Shown here: positions 22,783 to 32,600 of the stretch, piece by piece
Numbering within the stretch: the first letter of the stretch is position 1
Layout of the letters: every line of letters starts with the position of its first letter
Position numbers and translations under genes: made by a program
DNA from: Oncomelania hupensis
Lineage: Eukaryota; Mollusca; Gastropoda; Littorinimorpha; Pomatiopsidae
Assembly (NCBI GenBank): GCA_036898135.1
Contig: CM072525.1
Span: forward strand, 51,778,799 to 51,842,798
Length of the DNA stretch: 64,000 nt
Direction: 5' to 3'
Notes under the pieces: generated by a model
The model's database searches: none
The model's input: the letters and a program-made list of their open reading frames with translations, nothing else
What the model was told of the DNA's origin: nothing

Positions 22783-24058
22783 CCAGTCCACAGCTCTCCG
22801 TTGGTTCTCATCGTACTTACAAGATCGTTCTCAATATGTATCTATCAACAATTGAAGAATTGCTCTGCTGCTGCTGCTGCTTCTCCTCTTCTTTTTGGTG
22901 TCCCGCAAGGCACTATCTTGGGTCCTGTTTTGTTCGTGCTTTACACCACTCCACTATCCTCTGTCATCAAGCAACACTCTGTTGATCATCACCTTTTTGC
23001 TGATGATGCACAACTTCAAAAGTCTGCAAAACCTTGTGACATTAAGACATGGATAACAAACAACATGCTCAGACTGAATGACGACAAGACAGAAGCTCTC
23101 CTTTTCTAAAGTTCAACTCCTATCTCTGCCCCTTCTCTTACCTTTGGAACTTCCACTGTTCTCTATCCTGACAAGACTAGAAATATAGGAGATCCTCGAT
23201 TCTGAGCTCTCAATGAATAATCACATTTCAAACGTATGCCAAATGTGCTATTTTGAATTAGGGCAAATCAGTTCCATCCGTCGCTTCCTCACTGTAGATG
23301 CCACAAAAAACACTAGTTACTTCTTGTGTTCTGTCCAGAATAGACTATTGCAACTCTTTACTTATTGGCTGAAATGGCTCTACCCTAGCACCCCTTAAAA
23401 CAGTTCAGAACGCTGCTGCGAGGCTTGTTTTCAAGTCAAATCGAAAACATCCATGCACCCCTCTCTTGCACAAACTTCACTGGTTACCTGTTTTAAAACG
23501 CATAAAGTATAAAGTAGCCTGTATGTGCTACAATATCATCACTGGATCAGTTCCCGAATATCTTAATGAGTTAGTCACTCTGTACACTCCTCGCACCCTT
23601 CGCTCTTCAAGCGATAATTGACTCCTCTGCCAAGACCGCAACAAACGGAAATCACATGGTCTTCACTCTTTTTCTATGGACCTCAGCTCTGGAACTCTCT
23701 TTCCTCCGATGTCAGACACTCTCCTTTAATTCAAAGTTTTAAAAGCAGCATGAAAACCTTTTTCTTTCAGCAGCACTTTACATAGTTTACATTATTTCTT
23801 TATTTAGTATTCTTGTTTTGCGTGTGTCTGTAGATGGGTGTCATTGTTAAAGGTTAGAATGTAGGATGCATGACTTGTATAATTTGATAAGCTACATTTA
23901 TGTTGTGTAAACTGCTTTTCTGTTGTTTGTGGTGTGGTGTTTTAATCCCTGAAGTCTTTTGTGTCTTATTGCTTTTGTGCCGTTGTGTTGATGAAGTGTA
24001 CGCCGAACACACATTTCCTTGTGTTTTCATGGGGACAATAAAGATTCTGATTCTGATC
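22783..24058 (+). pseudogene. CR1-like LINE reverse transcriptase, 3' part
   Basis: Plus-strand RT motifs GVPQGTILGPVLFVLYTTPLS (motif B) and FADDAQL (motif C), then thumb and C-terminal blocks across frameshifts (VQNAAARLV, LHWLPV, YLNELVTLYTPRTLRSS, YGPQLWNSLPS). It ends AATAAAGATTCTGATTCTGATCC, a short ATTCTG repeat like CR1/L2 3' ends. RT is truncated at its N terminus. Together with the inverted ORF1 at 21584-22768 it looks like one twin-primed insertion. Confidence 0.8.
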
Positions 24059-25458
24059 CTTCTGTCATAATATATTATGTTTTAAACAGAAGTTACAAAT
24101 ACTTTAAGTGTTGATTTACTAGGTAATATTTTAGAAACTAGACATACGGCAGTTTCTATGTTCTCGGTGACATTCGGGTCATGTTGTTCTTGTTGAAGGT
24201 GTAAGTGTTTACATTCAGAAATCAGAAATAAAGTTACTTTGTTCTGCCATAGTCTTGTCATTACATTACATTATTATTGTTTTAGGTCCAGCGGACTCTT
24301 CCGAGCCAAATCAGGACCGGACAACCCCCGATCCGCATAAAAGATCTGCTGAAACAACCCTAGTGGTAAAACCGAAAGCTCTCCACCAGCCAGTCACTTT
24401 ACAATAAAGACATCCCACGCAGGGGATGGCTGAGGCTTCACCCCAACTTATCAAACCCCCGTTTACAAAAACAAAATAGAATACAAACATTATAAATTAT
24501 CAACAAAACACATACATATAAAATGCCTACATTGCTAAATAATAACATCATAGGAAGCCCTAGTGACCACCTGGCAGAAAGCGTTCAATATTCCCAAGCT
24601 GATCCAACAGACCTCATACACAAATAAGGAGTCTTTTTCCGGAAGAGTTTTCAAGAAAAAAGGTAGGAGACTGGGCTAGTAAAGAAGACGATAGTATAGC
24701 AGATTGATAGAACGGAGCAGGAATGAGAAAGAGCAAATGAGAAAGACAGCGACAGTGGGAATTTAAAGCACTAAATTTCCAGAAAGTGGGGATACTATTT
24801 ATACTGAAATCCCTGGCACCCCAACGGGGGTATATATATATTCTTGTCAAGTTCAAAGGAACGTAAATGTTTTAAACTGGACTTACATGTTTTGGTTTAT
24901 ATTTCAGAAACTAAACAACCTATATTCTCAATATTCACACATAATATGCACATCATATCCCTCTTATTGATGGAGAAAAATAATCTAAATTTTGGCAAAA
25001 ATTGACTTACCTGACTTTGCCATCACACGGCAGTATGAGGTGCTTCCTATTTACCTCATGAACAGTCATGCACTTAGCTCACAAGGGTAGCACAGGGCAT
25101 GCATTTTCAAAGTAACCGTTGTGGGCTTACTCTCTATTTAAAATAATAATAATAAAAATTCGACACAGCTCTGTTGTTGTTATAATTGAAAACAGTCAGC
25201 ATAACCTAATATTATTGAGGAAACATTTTATGAAGTTTATGTACCTATAGCGATGCTAAAGCTGCATATCTCACAATGTTGGGTAGGTGGGTATCTATGT
25301 GTGTGTGGGTGTGTTTGCGTGTGTGCGTGTGTGTAACCTTCGACCAACACTGATAAGTTGAACTATTGTGACACATTTAACATTGACAAGAAACAATTTC
25401 AAACCTGTAATCAATCAATCAATCAATCATGCACAGAGTGAATGAAATAATTTTACAG
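24059..25458. other. Noncoding stretch upstream of CUB exon 2
   Basis: Holds the third dispersed module (24265-24320), a TG-rich patch at 25285-25335 and the acceptor region of the next exon. No other gene is seen. Confidence 0.6.
24265..24320 (+). repeat. Dispersed 'TTAGGTCCAGCGGACTCT' module, copy 3
   Basis: The run attacattacatta is followed by ttaggtccagcggactcttc and cgagccaaatcaggaccgga. The downstream sequence (aacccccgatccgc...) differs from the other copies. Confidence 0.7.
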
Positions 25459-26501
25459 ATTCTAACATTGTGACGTCATTACCACAGTACGACATCAACA
25501 TCAACGACTGTTCGCCCGACACCATAATTGAGATCGATGCTACTGAAAATGCTGTAATTCATGGCTTTATCAATGCAGACACTTACCAAGGAGCTCTTCG
25601 ATTCGTGTTTAAATGCTTTGTTGCCATCTCTGTAAATGGTAATGTGTTCATAAATTCTTACGTCCACCTGCTGTCGTGTACACCTAGAAGAAGTATCTTT
25701 ATAAGAGTATACGACAGTTTGGAAGCTTTGCGAGGAACCAACACAACATATGACACCGCTTGGACATGCCCATTCCTTCTGCCGCCAGACATGCGGTACT
25801 ACGGCCCATTCGTACCCAAACAAAGTTTTTTCCCTACAGCTACGAACACACTTTATCTAAAACTGTATACTTATTCAGAGGAACTCACTGACTTTAATGT
25901 ATTTGTTTTTTCTAAATCCAAAAGCGATCGCCGGCTGTTACAAAGTACTTTTGCTCATAATGCCTCTGGCTTGGTGACAACACCAGGATTTCTTCAAAAC
26001 TTGAATTATCCTACATTGTTTAGCGCGTCTTGCACACTAGATTTACCGGACAATAGTGTCGTTATGGCTAGTTTCGCAAAATTTAATTTGCAAGATGAAT
26101 CTAAGCAATACAATGCAGTGGGAATTGGAAGTCTAGTTTGTGGAGACTATCTTGAACTATACTTGTACTTTGCCTCGACAAGGCGTAATTTAATATGGCA
26201 CCAGTGCGGGGTTCAAAGTATAGCAGCAACAGTCTACAACACGTCCTTAATGTTACAGTTCAAGACAGATGCTAATGGAGACAACCCTGGTTTTAAGATG
26301 TTATATTCATTTCATGACCACTCCAGAAGACCATATCAACATGACAATGGTCAGTTCGACTGCTCACAGAACTATGATACATTCCAACAACACCTTGACT
26401 GCAATTTGAAACAGGAATGTGAAGGACAAGAAGATGAGGATGGATGTTTTCAGGGAAACAACAGCTTTCCTGTTTGTCCAATTGATGCAATTAGAGTTAA
26501 G
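25459..26501 (+). CDS. CUB-LDLa exon, paralogue 2 (intact)
   Basis: A 1043-bp exon after the acceptor ataattttacag, ending at GTTAAG|GTAACT, open throughout; the reading frame begins with codons before 25470. Residues about 1-130 form a CUB-like beta-rich region (DININDCSPDTIIEIDATE, FVFKCFVAISVNGNVFINSY). About 165-285 is a CUB domain (GLVTTPGFLQNLNYPTLF, SCTLDLPDNSVV, CGDYLELYLY, CGVQSIAATVYNTSLMLQF, GFKMLYSF). About 300-330 is an LDLa-like module (FDCSQNYDTFQQHLDCN, ECEGQEDEDGCF). There are several N-glycosylation sequons. An extracellular recognition role is inferred from these domains and from the lectin exon at 39168. The signal peptide and neighbouring exons are not visible. Very similar to paralogue 1. 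Confidence 0.85.
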
Positions 26502-26629
26502 GTAACTGATAAGCTTTCTATTAATGAAAAAGTTGATAGCTATAATTTGATGTAATTATTATCTTCGAGTAATAACAAAAATGTATCGTGATTACATTAT
26601 TTTCATAGAACTCAAAATTGTGTAAGGAT

Positions 26630-26686
<57 letters not shown>
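26630..26686. repeat. AAT microsatellite, left half
   Basis: (AAT)n ending in the TA target of the pogo-like element. It continues at 29226. Confidence 0.95.
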
Positions 26687-26687
<1 letters not shown>

Positions 26688-27759
26688 AGTGAACTTCGGA
26701 TATAGTAAAGTGTCCTGGACCAAATAAATCTTTAATATAACCGAATATTTAATACAACCGAAAATCCGTTTACAGTAAAGTTTTTAAAGTTTACTTTACT
26801 ATAACCGAAACTTCGTTTATAATACAGTTTTAGAGGTTTACTTGACTATAACCGACTTCGTTTATAATAACGATTTTAGAGGGTTAATTTAGCATAACCG
26901 AAAATTTGTTTTTGTTTTAATTTAAAGTTTACTAATGCAACACTCTCATTATAAAGAGATAGAAAACGCTGGTCTAAAGTGTAAGTGGGTGCACAGGGCC
27001 GGATCAATCCATTTTCGAGGGAGGGGGTGGGGCGGTGTGCTAGTCTAGTTCTTTTTAAAGTGTATGGTACAGAGTGGTGAAACACCACAAGTAAATGTAC
27101 CGTAACTAACTGCCTTACATAACGTTCTTCCAGTAAAAAAAAAATTCCATCTTCTTCTTTATTTTTTTAATTTTATTTATTTATTTATTTATTTGTTGTT
27201 GCCAAGGGGTGGGGGGGATGTTGCAGCACTCCTAGCACCCCCCCCCCACCCTTACCACCTGGATCCAGCCCTGGTGCAAATAAAGAAGTAGAAAAGCAAA
27301 ACAAATCAGTGAACAAAATCATGACCTCTCGAATTTCCATCTTTTACCAGGATTTCTGCAGACTGTAATCGTCTGTGTGTCTATTTGTCTGTGTGTTCAC
27401 GTAACTCAACATCGTTCTAAATTGAGCTGACATTTGGCGCGTTATATACATGTATATTGGAATTGGGTCCCATTAATTGATTCGATTCACATAGTTGAAC
27501 AGTTAAAATAAGACAGTGCAAATCGAACGAATCGCTTTCGTTATTACATATTTTAATTTAGATTAATATTTCTGTGTTAGTTATTTGTCCCTTGCTGAAT
27601 TCCACACGTAAACTATGTTTTCCCATTTTAACTTACACCCCCACCCTTCCCAGCTCCAGCCCCCCACCCCCGGACAGCCGTCCATAAGTCGATGTGGAGA
27701 CGTTTCTCTTACCAGAGTTGCCAAGAACAAAATTCAAAGTATTTATTTGAGTGGTTGGA

Positions 27760-27763
<4 letters not shown>

Positions 27764-27821
<58 letters not shown>
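27764..27821. repeat. CT microsatellite
   Basis: Perfect (CT)n of about 29 units. It generates spurious long ORFs on both strands. Confidence 0.97.
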
Positions 27822-27824
<3 letters not shown>

Positions 27825-28336
27825 TTGCACTGTCTCTCTCTGTCTAACATGGCCTTTTCAAAATTTAGATTTTCTTCTTCTTTGTGTTTCTTTCCCCCCC
27901 CCATCCCCCTCCGCCCCCCCAATGGGTATTACCTATTGCTATCGTAATTACAGGTAAATAGCAATTACGTTACTTGAGTGAACATTATGAATATGCACTC
28001 ATCGTCAAGATCTATTGTTTCTGGACACAGCCACATGATAACAAGTGATATTTCACGAAAGTGAAAAGGTCCTTTTAGCCTTTCGTGTGAAGCCATCAGA
28101 AATCCACGGGAAATAGCTGAAAAAGATACTTTTTTATGAACACTTGCAGTAGGTCCATTGTCCCTTATTGGATTCCATTACGCTCACATATGTTGATTGA
28201 TTATTTTTGTTTATTAACTCGGGTGTTATAAACTCTTCAAGAATACCTCTCTTATAACCCAGTTTGAGTATATTGATTGAAATTTTACAGTATTATTTCT
28301 TGATGTCTGTGTGTGTAAATTCACGTGTGTGTGAGT

Positions 28337-28382
28337 GGGAGAGAGAGGGAGAGAGAGAGAGAGAGGGTAAGAGAGAGAGAGA
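28337..28382. repeat. GA-rich microsatellite
   Basis: Interrupted (GA)n within the transposon relic. Confidence 0.9.
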
Positions 28383-28799
28383 GTCCAGTACGGATAAGAG
28401 ATGTAATAACATGTGAGCCTTCGTGTCCTATTTATTTCAAACCAACCCTTTAATAGGAAGGATAATTCATAAAAGTAGATCATGAATTGTACATGTTGTA
28501 CTATCGTCATTGTGGGAAAACAAAAAGCTCATAAAATTAAAGCAAACAAAGACATGAACAAAACCTAAACAATATGGTGAATTAAAAAAAAAACACCGAT
28601 GGTTTGTCTTGCAAAGCCATGCAACAGCTTAGGAATACATCTCTTCTTTACTTCTCATTTGAAAGTGCAAACCAGTCAAAACGTTGGTTTCCCAGTTCTC
28701 CATTGATTTGGATTCATCTAAGTACAAAATGTATAATTATAATGTGGTATAACACCCTTATTTAGTCATAAACGCATTTCATCATGTATAGCGAAAGTG

Positions 28800-29024
28800 A
28801 AGTCTAATTTGCTTTGTAAGTTTCTAAGCTAGGGACTCCTTTTCTGCCAAACAGTGAAATCTCTCCTTCAGTTTTTCACTCTCCTTCATAATCACAGTTA
28901 TTGTTGATGCAGAAATTCTAAAGTGTTCAGCAATTTCTTTTTTTTTTTCATCTTTTCACCTTCAAGTGCGTGAATTAGATCTATTTTACGCTTCAGGGTA
29001 AGCGTGACGCGACGATGTTGCGTC
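28800..29024 (-). pseudogene. pogo/Tigger transposase N-terminal HTH fragment
   Basis: The minus strand gives MTQHRRVTLTLKRKIDLIHA, then LEGEKMKKKK, a shift in an A-run, and EIAEHFRISASTITVIMKES. This follows the CENP-B/pogo pattern of basic start, 'K..II..LE.G....IA..F.IS.STI..I.K'. No DDE domain was found to the left. It matches the terminal inverted repeat type of the enclosing element. Confidence 0.75.
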
Positions 29025-29224
29025 ATTTTGAACGTCAGTAACTGGCAGCAAAACTCGCCACGGGCCTTAGAAAACACTTTATCAAAGCGGACTTTACGAT
29101 ATTTTTTTATTATATCAGATTTTTAAAAACAGAGACAAAGAAGAGTTTTGGTCGGGACCAAGACTGGACTTTACTAAAACCGAATATTTACTTTATCCGG
29201 CCTTTAGTATATCCGGAGTTCACT

Positions 29225-29225
<1 letters not shown>

Positions 29226-29293
<68 letters not shown>
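29226..29293. repeat. AAT microsatellite, right half
   Basis: (TAA)n continuing the array interrupted by the pogo-like element. Confidence 0.95.
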
Positions 29294-30696
29294 GAGAGCT
29301 TTTCCTAGTAAGGAACAGTTCAAAGTGCTCACTCATTAAATATTTGTACACTCTGTATATGTACATGGCTGGAAGCAGGCAAAACCAAGCGGACTTGGGG
29401 AGAGGCATTAATAAACAAAGTGATTTGCCCACACATACTCACACAAACAGGCTTACAAGCACACACACACACACACACACACGAACACGCACACGCACAC
29501 AAAGGATGGCAATATGGAAAAAAAAGCAGTTTGAAGACAGAACAGATCAGGAGAAGACTTTGGAGATGAAATTAGATTTGAGGTTTTTCATATTCGGTTT
29601 GCTGAAGAAAGTGGTAATGAATTCCAGGCAGTTGGTCCAAAGACATTAAAATATCTAGAACCAACAGAGGACAGTTTGTGGTTGGGTATCCTGAGGAGTG
29701 TGTTGGATGAAGAGCGCAAGTTGCGAGTGGGAGAGTAGCGTTGGACATTATTGGCAAGGTATGTTGGAGAGGAACTATAGGGACTCTTGTAATATAAAAT
29801 ACCAATTTTGTAAAAAAGTTTGGTGGTAGAGGAAGCAAGTGGAGTGAGCGAAGAAATGGAGTGGTGTGGTTAGATTGTTTTTTCTCTTTTTGAGTATGAG
29901 GCAAACAGAAGCGTTTTAAACACATTGCAGATGGCGGGTGGAAGAAGCAGGCAGATCAGAAAGAAGAGAGTTTCAGAAATAGGAATTATGGAAGTTCTCC
30001 GACCATCTCAATCCATTCACGTTTCTCTTGAAATATATGCATTTTGATTAATTCAAATCATCATCTTTAATCATTTTTCCCTCACCCTATTTCTGTTTAA
30101 AGATATGCTATTTTAAAAACGTCTTAAATACTGTTTTGAATAAGATCTCATGCACCAAAATATTTTCCATTTTCACCAATTACTCATTTCCACTCCATCC
30201 TTATTCCCTAGACCTGTTAACATTTTCCTTAAATAAAGGCATTTCAATACTTAAGTACGTGTTCTATTATTGCCTATGTAAACACAGAGACACTTTTAAA
30301 CATAAGAAAAATAGGAGAAAGCGAGTTCTGCTCCAATATTCGGTAATCATCACTTTTCTATTAAATTATTTGTCTTTTTGATTAGTTTAAACCTTGCCTC
30401 TCCATCATTTTGAAAACACATACATTTTTTTTACCTTTCATCACACATACAGAGAAAGAGAAATAGATAGAAAGAGAAGTCAAAGAGAATGTGGGAGTTT
30501 AAAAAAGAAAAAGAGCACTTGCCAAGCCAATTGTAAATGTATGGTCTGTCTGTCCTAAACAGTAGAAACCAAGCCAGTTTGTGTATTCTTCTCCTGTTGT
30601 AATCATGCACACTAAAGCTTGATTTATAGTACATAATTACTATGAGTATTTACTATTCCAGCTAATATTTTCAAGAGAATTTATTGCCATGTGAAT
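29294..30696. other. Noncoding stretch
   Basis: Contains an AC microsatellite at 29459-29500. ORFs here lack recognisable domains and are compositionally biased. No gene is supported. Confidence 0.6.
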
Positions 30697-30711
30697 AATA
30701 CACAAGGAATG

Positions 30712-31040
30712 TACTCCTTCGGATGAGAGTATAAACCGAGGTCTAGTCTGTGTCACATACATTCCATCATAACGGACTTTAAAGATCCTGACGCTCATGT
30801 CCTAGACGGGTGAGTGCCGATGACAAGAACACACCCAGCATGCATCTAAGTCCTTCTCCTTCATCCCTGGCTGCCCAGGATTGTGCTCAGTTGTCTGGAG
30901 CGTTATTACGGTGCGCCCAAAGGCTGCAAGTTGGCGCCTCAGGCGGCTTGAGTTAGATCCTGTATTGGCCAGCGCCTTGAGCAGCTCTTGAGCTGAAAAA
31001 GTGCTATATAAGAACGATTAAATAAATAAATAAATAAATA
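30712..31040 (+). mobile_element. SINE with 15-bp target duplication
   Basis: Flanked by AATACACAAGGAATG at 30697-30711 and 31041-31055. It starts near CTTCGGATGAGAGTATAAAC and contains CCGAGGTC, a central block recurrent in invertebrate SINEs as I recall. It ends GTGCTATATAAGAACGATTAAATAAATAAA..., an AAAT-repeat tail of the kind LINE-dependent SINEs carry. It is about 329 bp and has no ORF. I cannot name the SINE family. Confidence 0.8.
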
Positions 31041-31178
31041 AATACACAAGGAATGCATTTGGTCAATGCTGCAGCACTACACACAAAATCATCGAGACCA
31101 TATGTTGTGTTTAATGTGGACTCGGGTGAAAGACCCCGCTCCCACTAAATTAAGATTGTGTTTGAAGTGGACTCGGGT

Positions 31179-31388
31179 TGTCATGTTATGTGTTATTTTC
31201 GGTTCTAAGATAAAAAGACGTAGTCTAAGGAAAAGTGATGTAGTCTTTTTCGCATGCGTCAGAGTCTGGTTTTGCGCCTTGCTGGACAATGGCCTCTTCA
31301 GTTTACGGGTTGTTGAAATCTCAATAAATACTTCTTGTTAAAACTACACGTTCGCCTTCGGCCTTTAATGAACGCTCGGAACACAAGT
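31179..31388 (+). repeat. Element F 5' LTR
   Basis: TGTCATGTTATG...ACACAAGT with an AATAAA signal at about 31322. The end is not the usual CA, but the PBS follows at the next base and both LTRs have equal length. Confidence 0.8.
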
Positions 31389-31406
31389 TGGTGGCAGCGG
31401 TCAATC
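31389..31406 (+). other. Element F primer binding site
   Basis: TGGTGGCAGCGGTCAATC directly after the LTR. It starts with the TGG that pairs with a tRNA CCA end. The tRNA species is not assigned. Confidence 0.65.
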
Positions 31407-31502
31407 CGGATGCAGTTTTGTGTGCTGAACTGAGACCTACAACCAGTGTGTGTCTTTGCTGCGAACTTTTTGTGGTACTGGTCTGTGAAGTAACGGTCAA
31501 GA

Positions 31503-32600
31503 TGGGTCCGTTCAAGCCACCGGAAAACTTCGATTTTAGCAACCCTACAACATGGCCTGAGTGGAAACAACGTTTCCAAAGATTCTTCACAGCTTTCTAT
31601 CCTATCCTATCCTGTCCCGTAACCCGAAGGTCGTAGGGGCACCACAGATGATCGTTTAACCAGCATACTCCATCTTTCTCTGTCCTCAGCAGCCCTGATG
31701 GCTTCGCTCAGTGTCAAACCAGTCCATTCTCGAATAAATAAGATGAATAAAGAAGACGCAGAAGTTCAGATAAGTACTCTTATTTACGTCATGGGCCAAG
31801 ACGCATAAAAGATTCTGACATCATTTAAACTGACCGAAGACCAAGGAAAAGTCTATGAGACTGTTCTAGAAAAGTTTGATGAATATTTTGTCCCTCAAGT
31901 GAACGTCATACATGAAAGAGCCAGGTTCCACTCGCGAAACCAGAAGCAGGGAGAAACCATTGAGGCTTACGTCCGGGATCTATAATTATGATCTTGCAAA
32001 GTTGGCCAAAATAGACAAACAAGATGAAGCAATACGGGATCGTCTCGTTCTGGGAGTGATTGATCGTGAGCTTTCTGAGAAATTACAGCTCATACCAACA
32101 CTAACATTGCAGAATGCCATTACTGCAGCACGGCAGTATGAACAAGTAAAGACGCAGCTTACAGAACAACGTTAGACCATTGATGCAGTCCATAGCGGCA
32201 AAAGGGCTGGTGGAGGACATCACAGCGGCGGTCGACGCGGTAGTTACGATAGTCGAGGTGGCACACCGGGCGGTTATCCACAGGGCAGCGGCTCTGGCCG
32301 TAGGGGCGGCGGTCAGCAGAACCAGCATGCCGGTGGCAGTTCACGCGACCGTGGAAATCAACACTTCAGGCAGAGGGGGAGAGGAGGTTACCCATCATCC
32401 TCATGCTTAAGATGCGGTCGTCACCATGGCAACACAGAAATCTGTCCAGCACAAGGAAAAAAGTGCCGGAACTGTTCGAAGTTGAACCACTTCGCAGCAG
32501 TATGCAGAAGTAAATCGATGCATTCAGTGGAAGAGTACCGCTACGACTGCTACAACTACCCGTATGAAGAAGAAAAAGAAAAAGCACTTCTACGACCCAA
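31503..32600 (+). pseudogene. Element F gag
   Basis: Start MGPFKPPENFDFSNPTTW (31503), then an RTE fragment insertion at 31597-31735, then the capsid-like region (EDAEVQISTLIYVMGQDA, FDEYFVPQVNVIHERARF, YVRDL). A G/R-rich segment and two zinc knuckles follow (CLRCGRHHGNTEIC-like and CRNCSKLNHFAAVC). An in-frame TAA follows QDA near 31806, and a frameshift occurs near 31980. Not functional. Confidence 0.85.
31597..31735 (-). mobile_element. RTE 3'-end fragment inside element F gag
   Basis: The last roughly 140 bp of the RTE family (TATCCTATCCTATCCTGTCC on the + strand at its 3' end, then the NIREWTGLTLSEAI codons in reverse) inserted in the gag gene. This is a severely 5'-truncated LINE insertion. 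Confidence 0.9.

Larger units (their letters stand above)
26687..29225 (-). mobile_element. pogo/Tigger-type DNA transposon relic
   Basis: The left end CAGTGAACTTCGGATATAGT and the reverse complement of the right end CAGTGAACTCCGGATATACT form inverted repeats of about 24 bp with two mismatches. They are flanked by TA on each side and embedded in AAT repeats on both sides. Subterminal copies of a 'taaccgaaa.ttcgttta' motif follow the left end. A CENP-B-type HTH fragment lies inside on the minus strand (28800-29024). Most of the transposase is lost, and later simple repeats fill the centre. Confidence 0.8.

Noticed and set aside
24614..24856. 80-codon minus-strand ORF
   Set aside because: No motif, no homologue within the window, and the surrounding sequence looks noncoding.
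27615..27957. Serine-leucine and glutamate-arginine ORFs
   Set aside because: Produced by the CT microsatellite.
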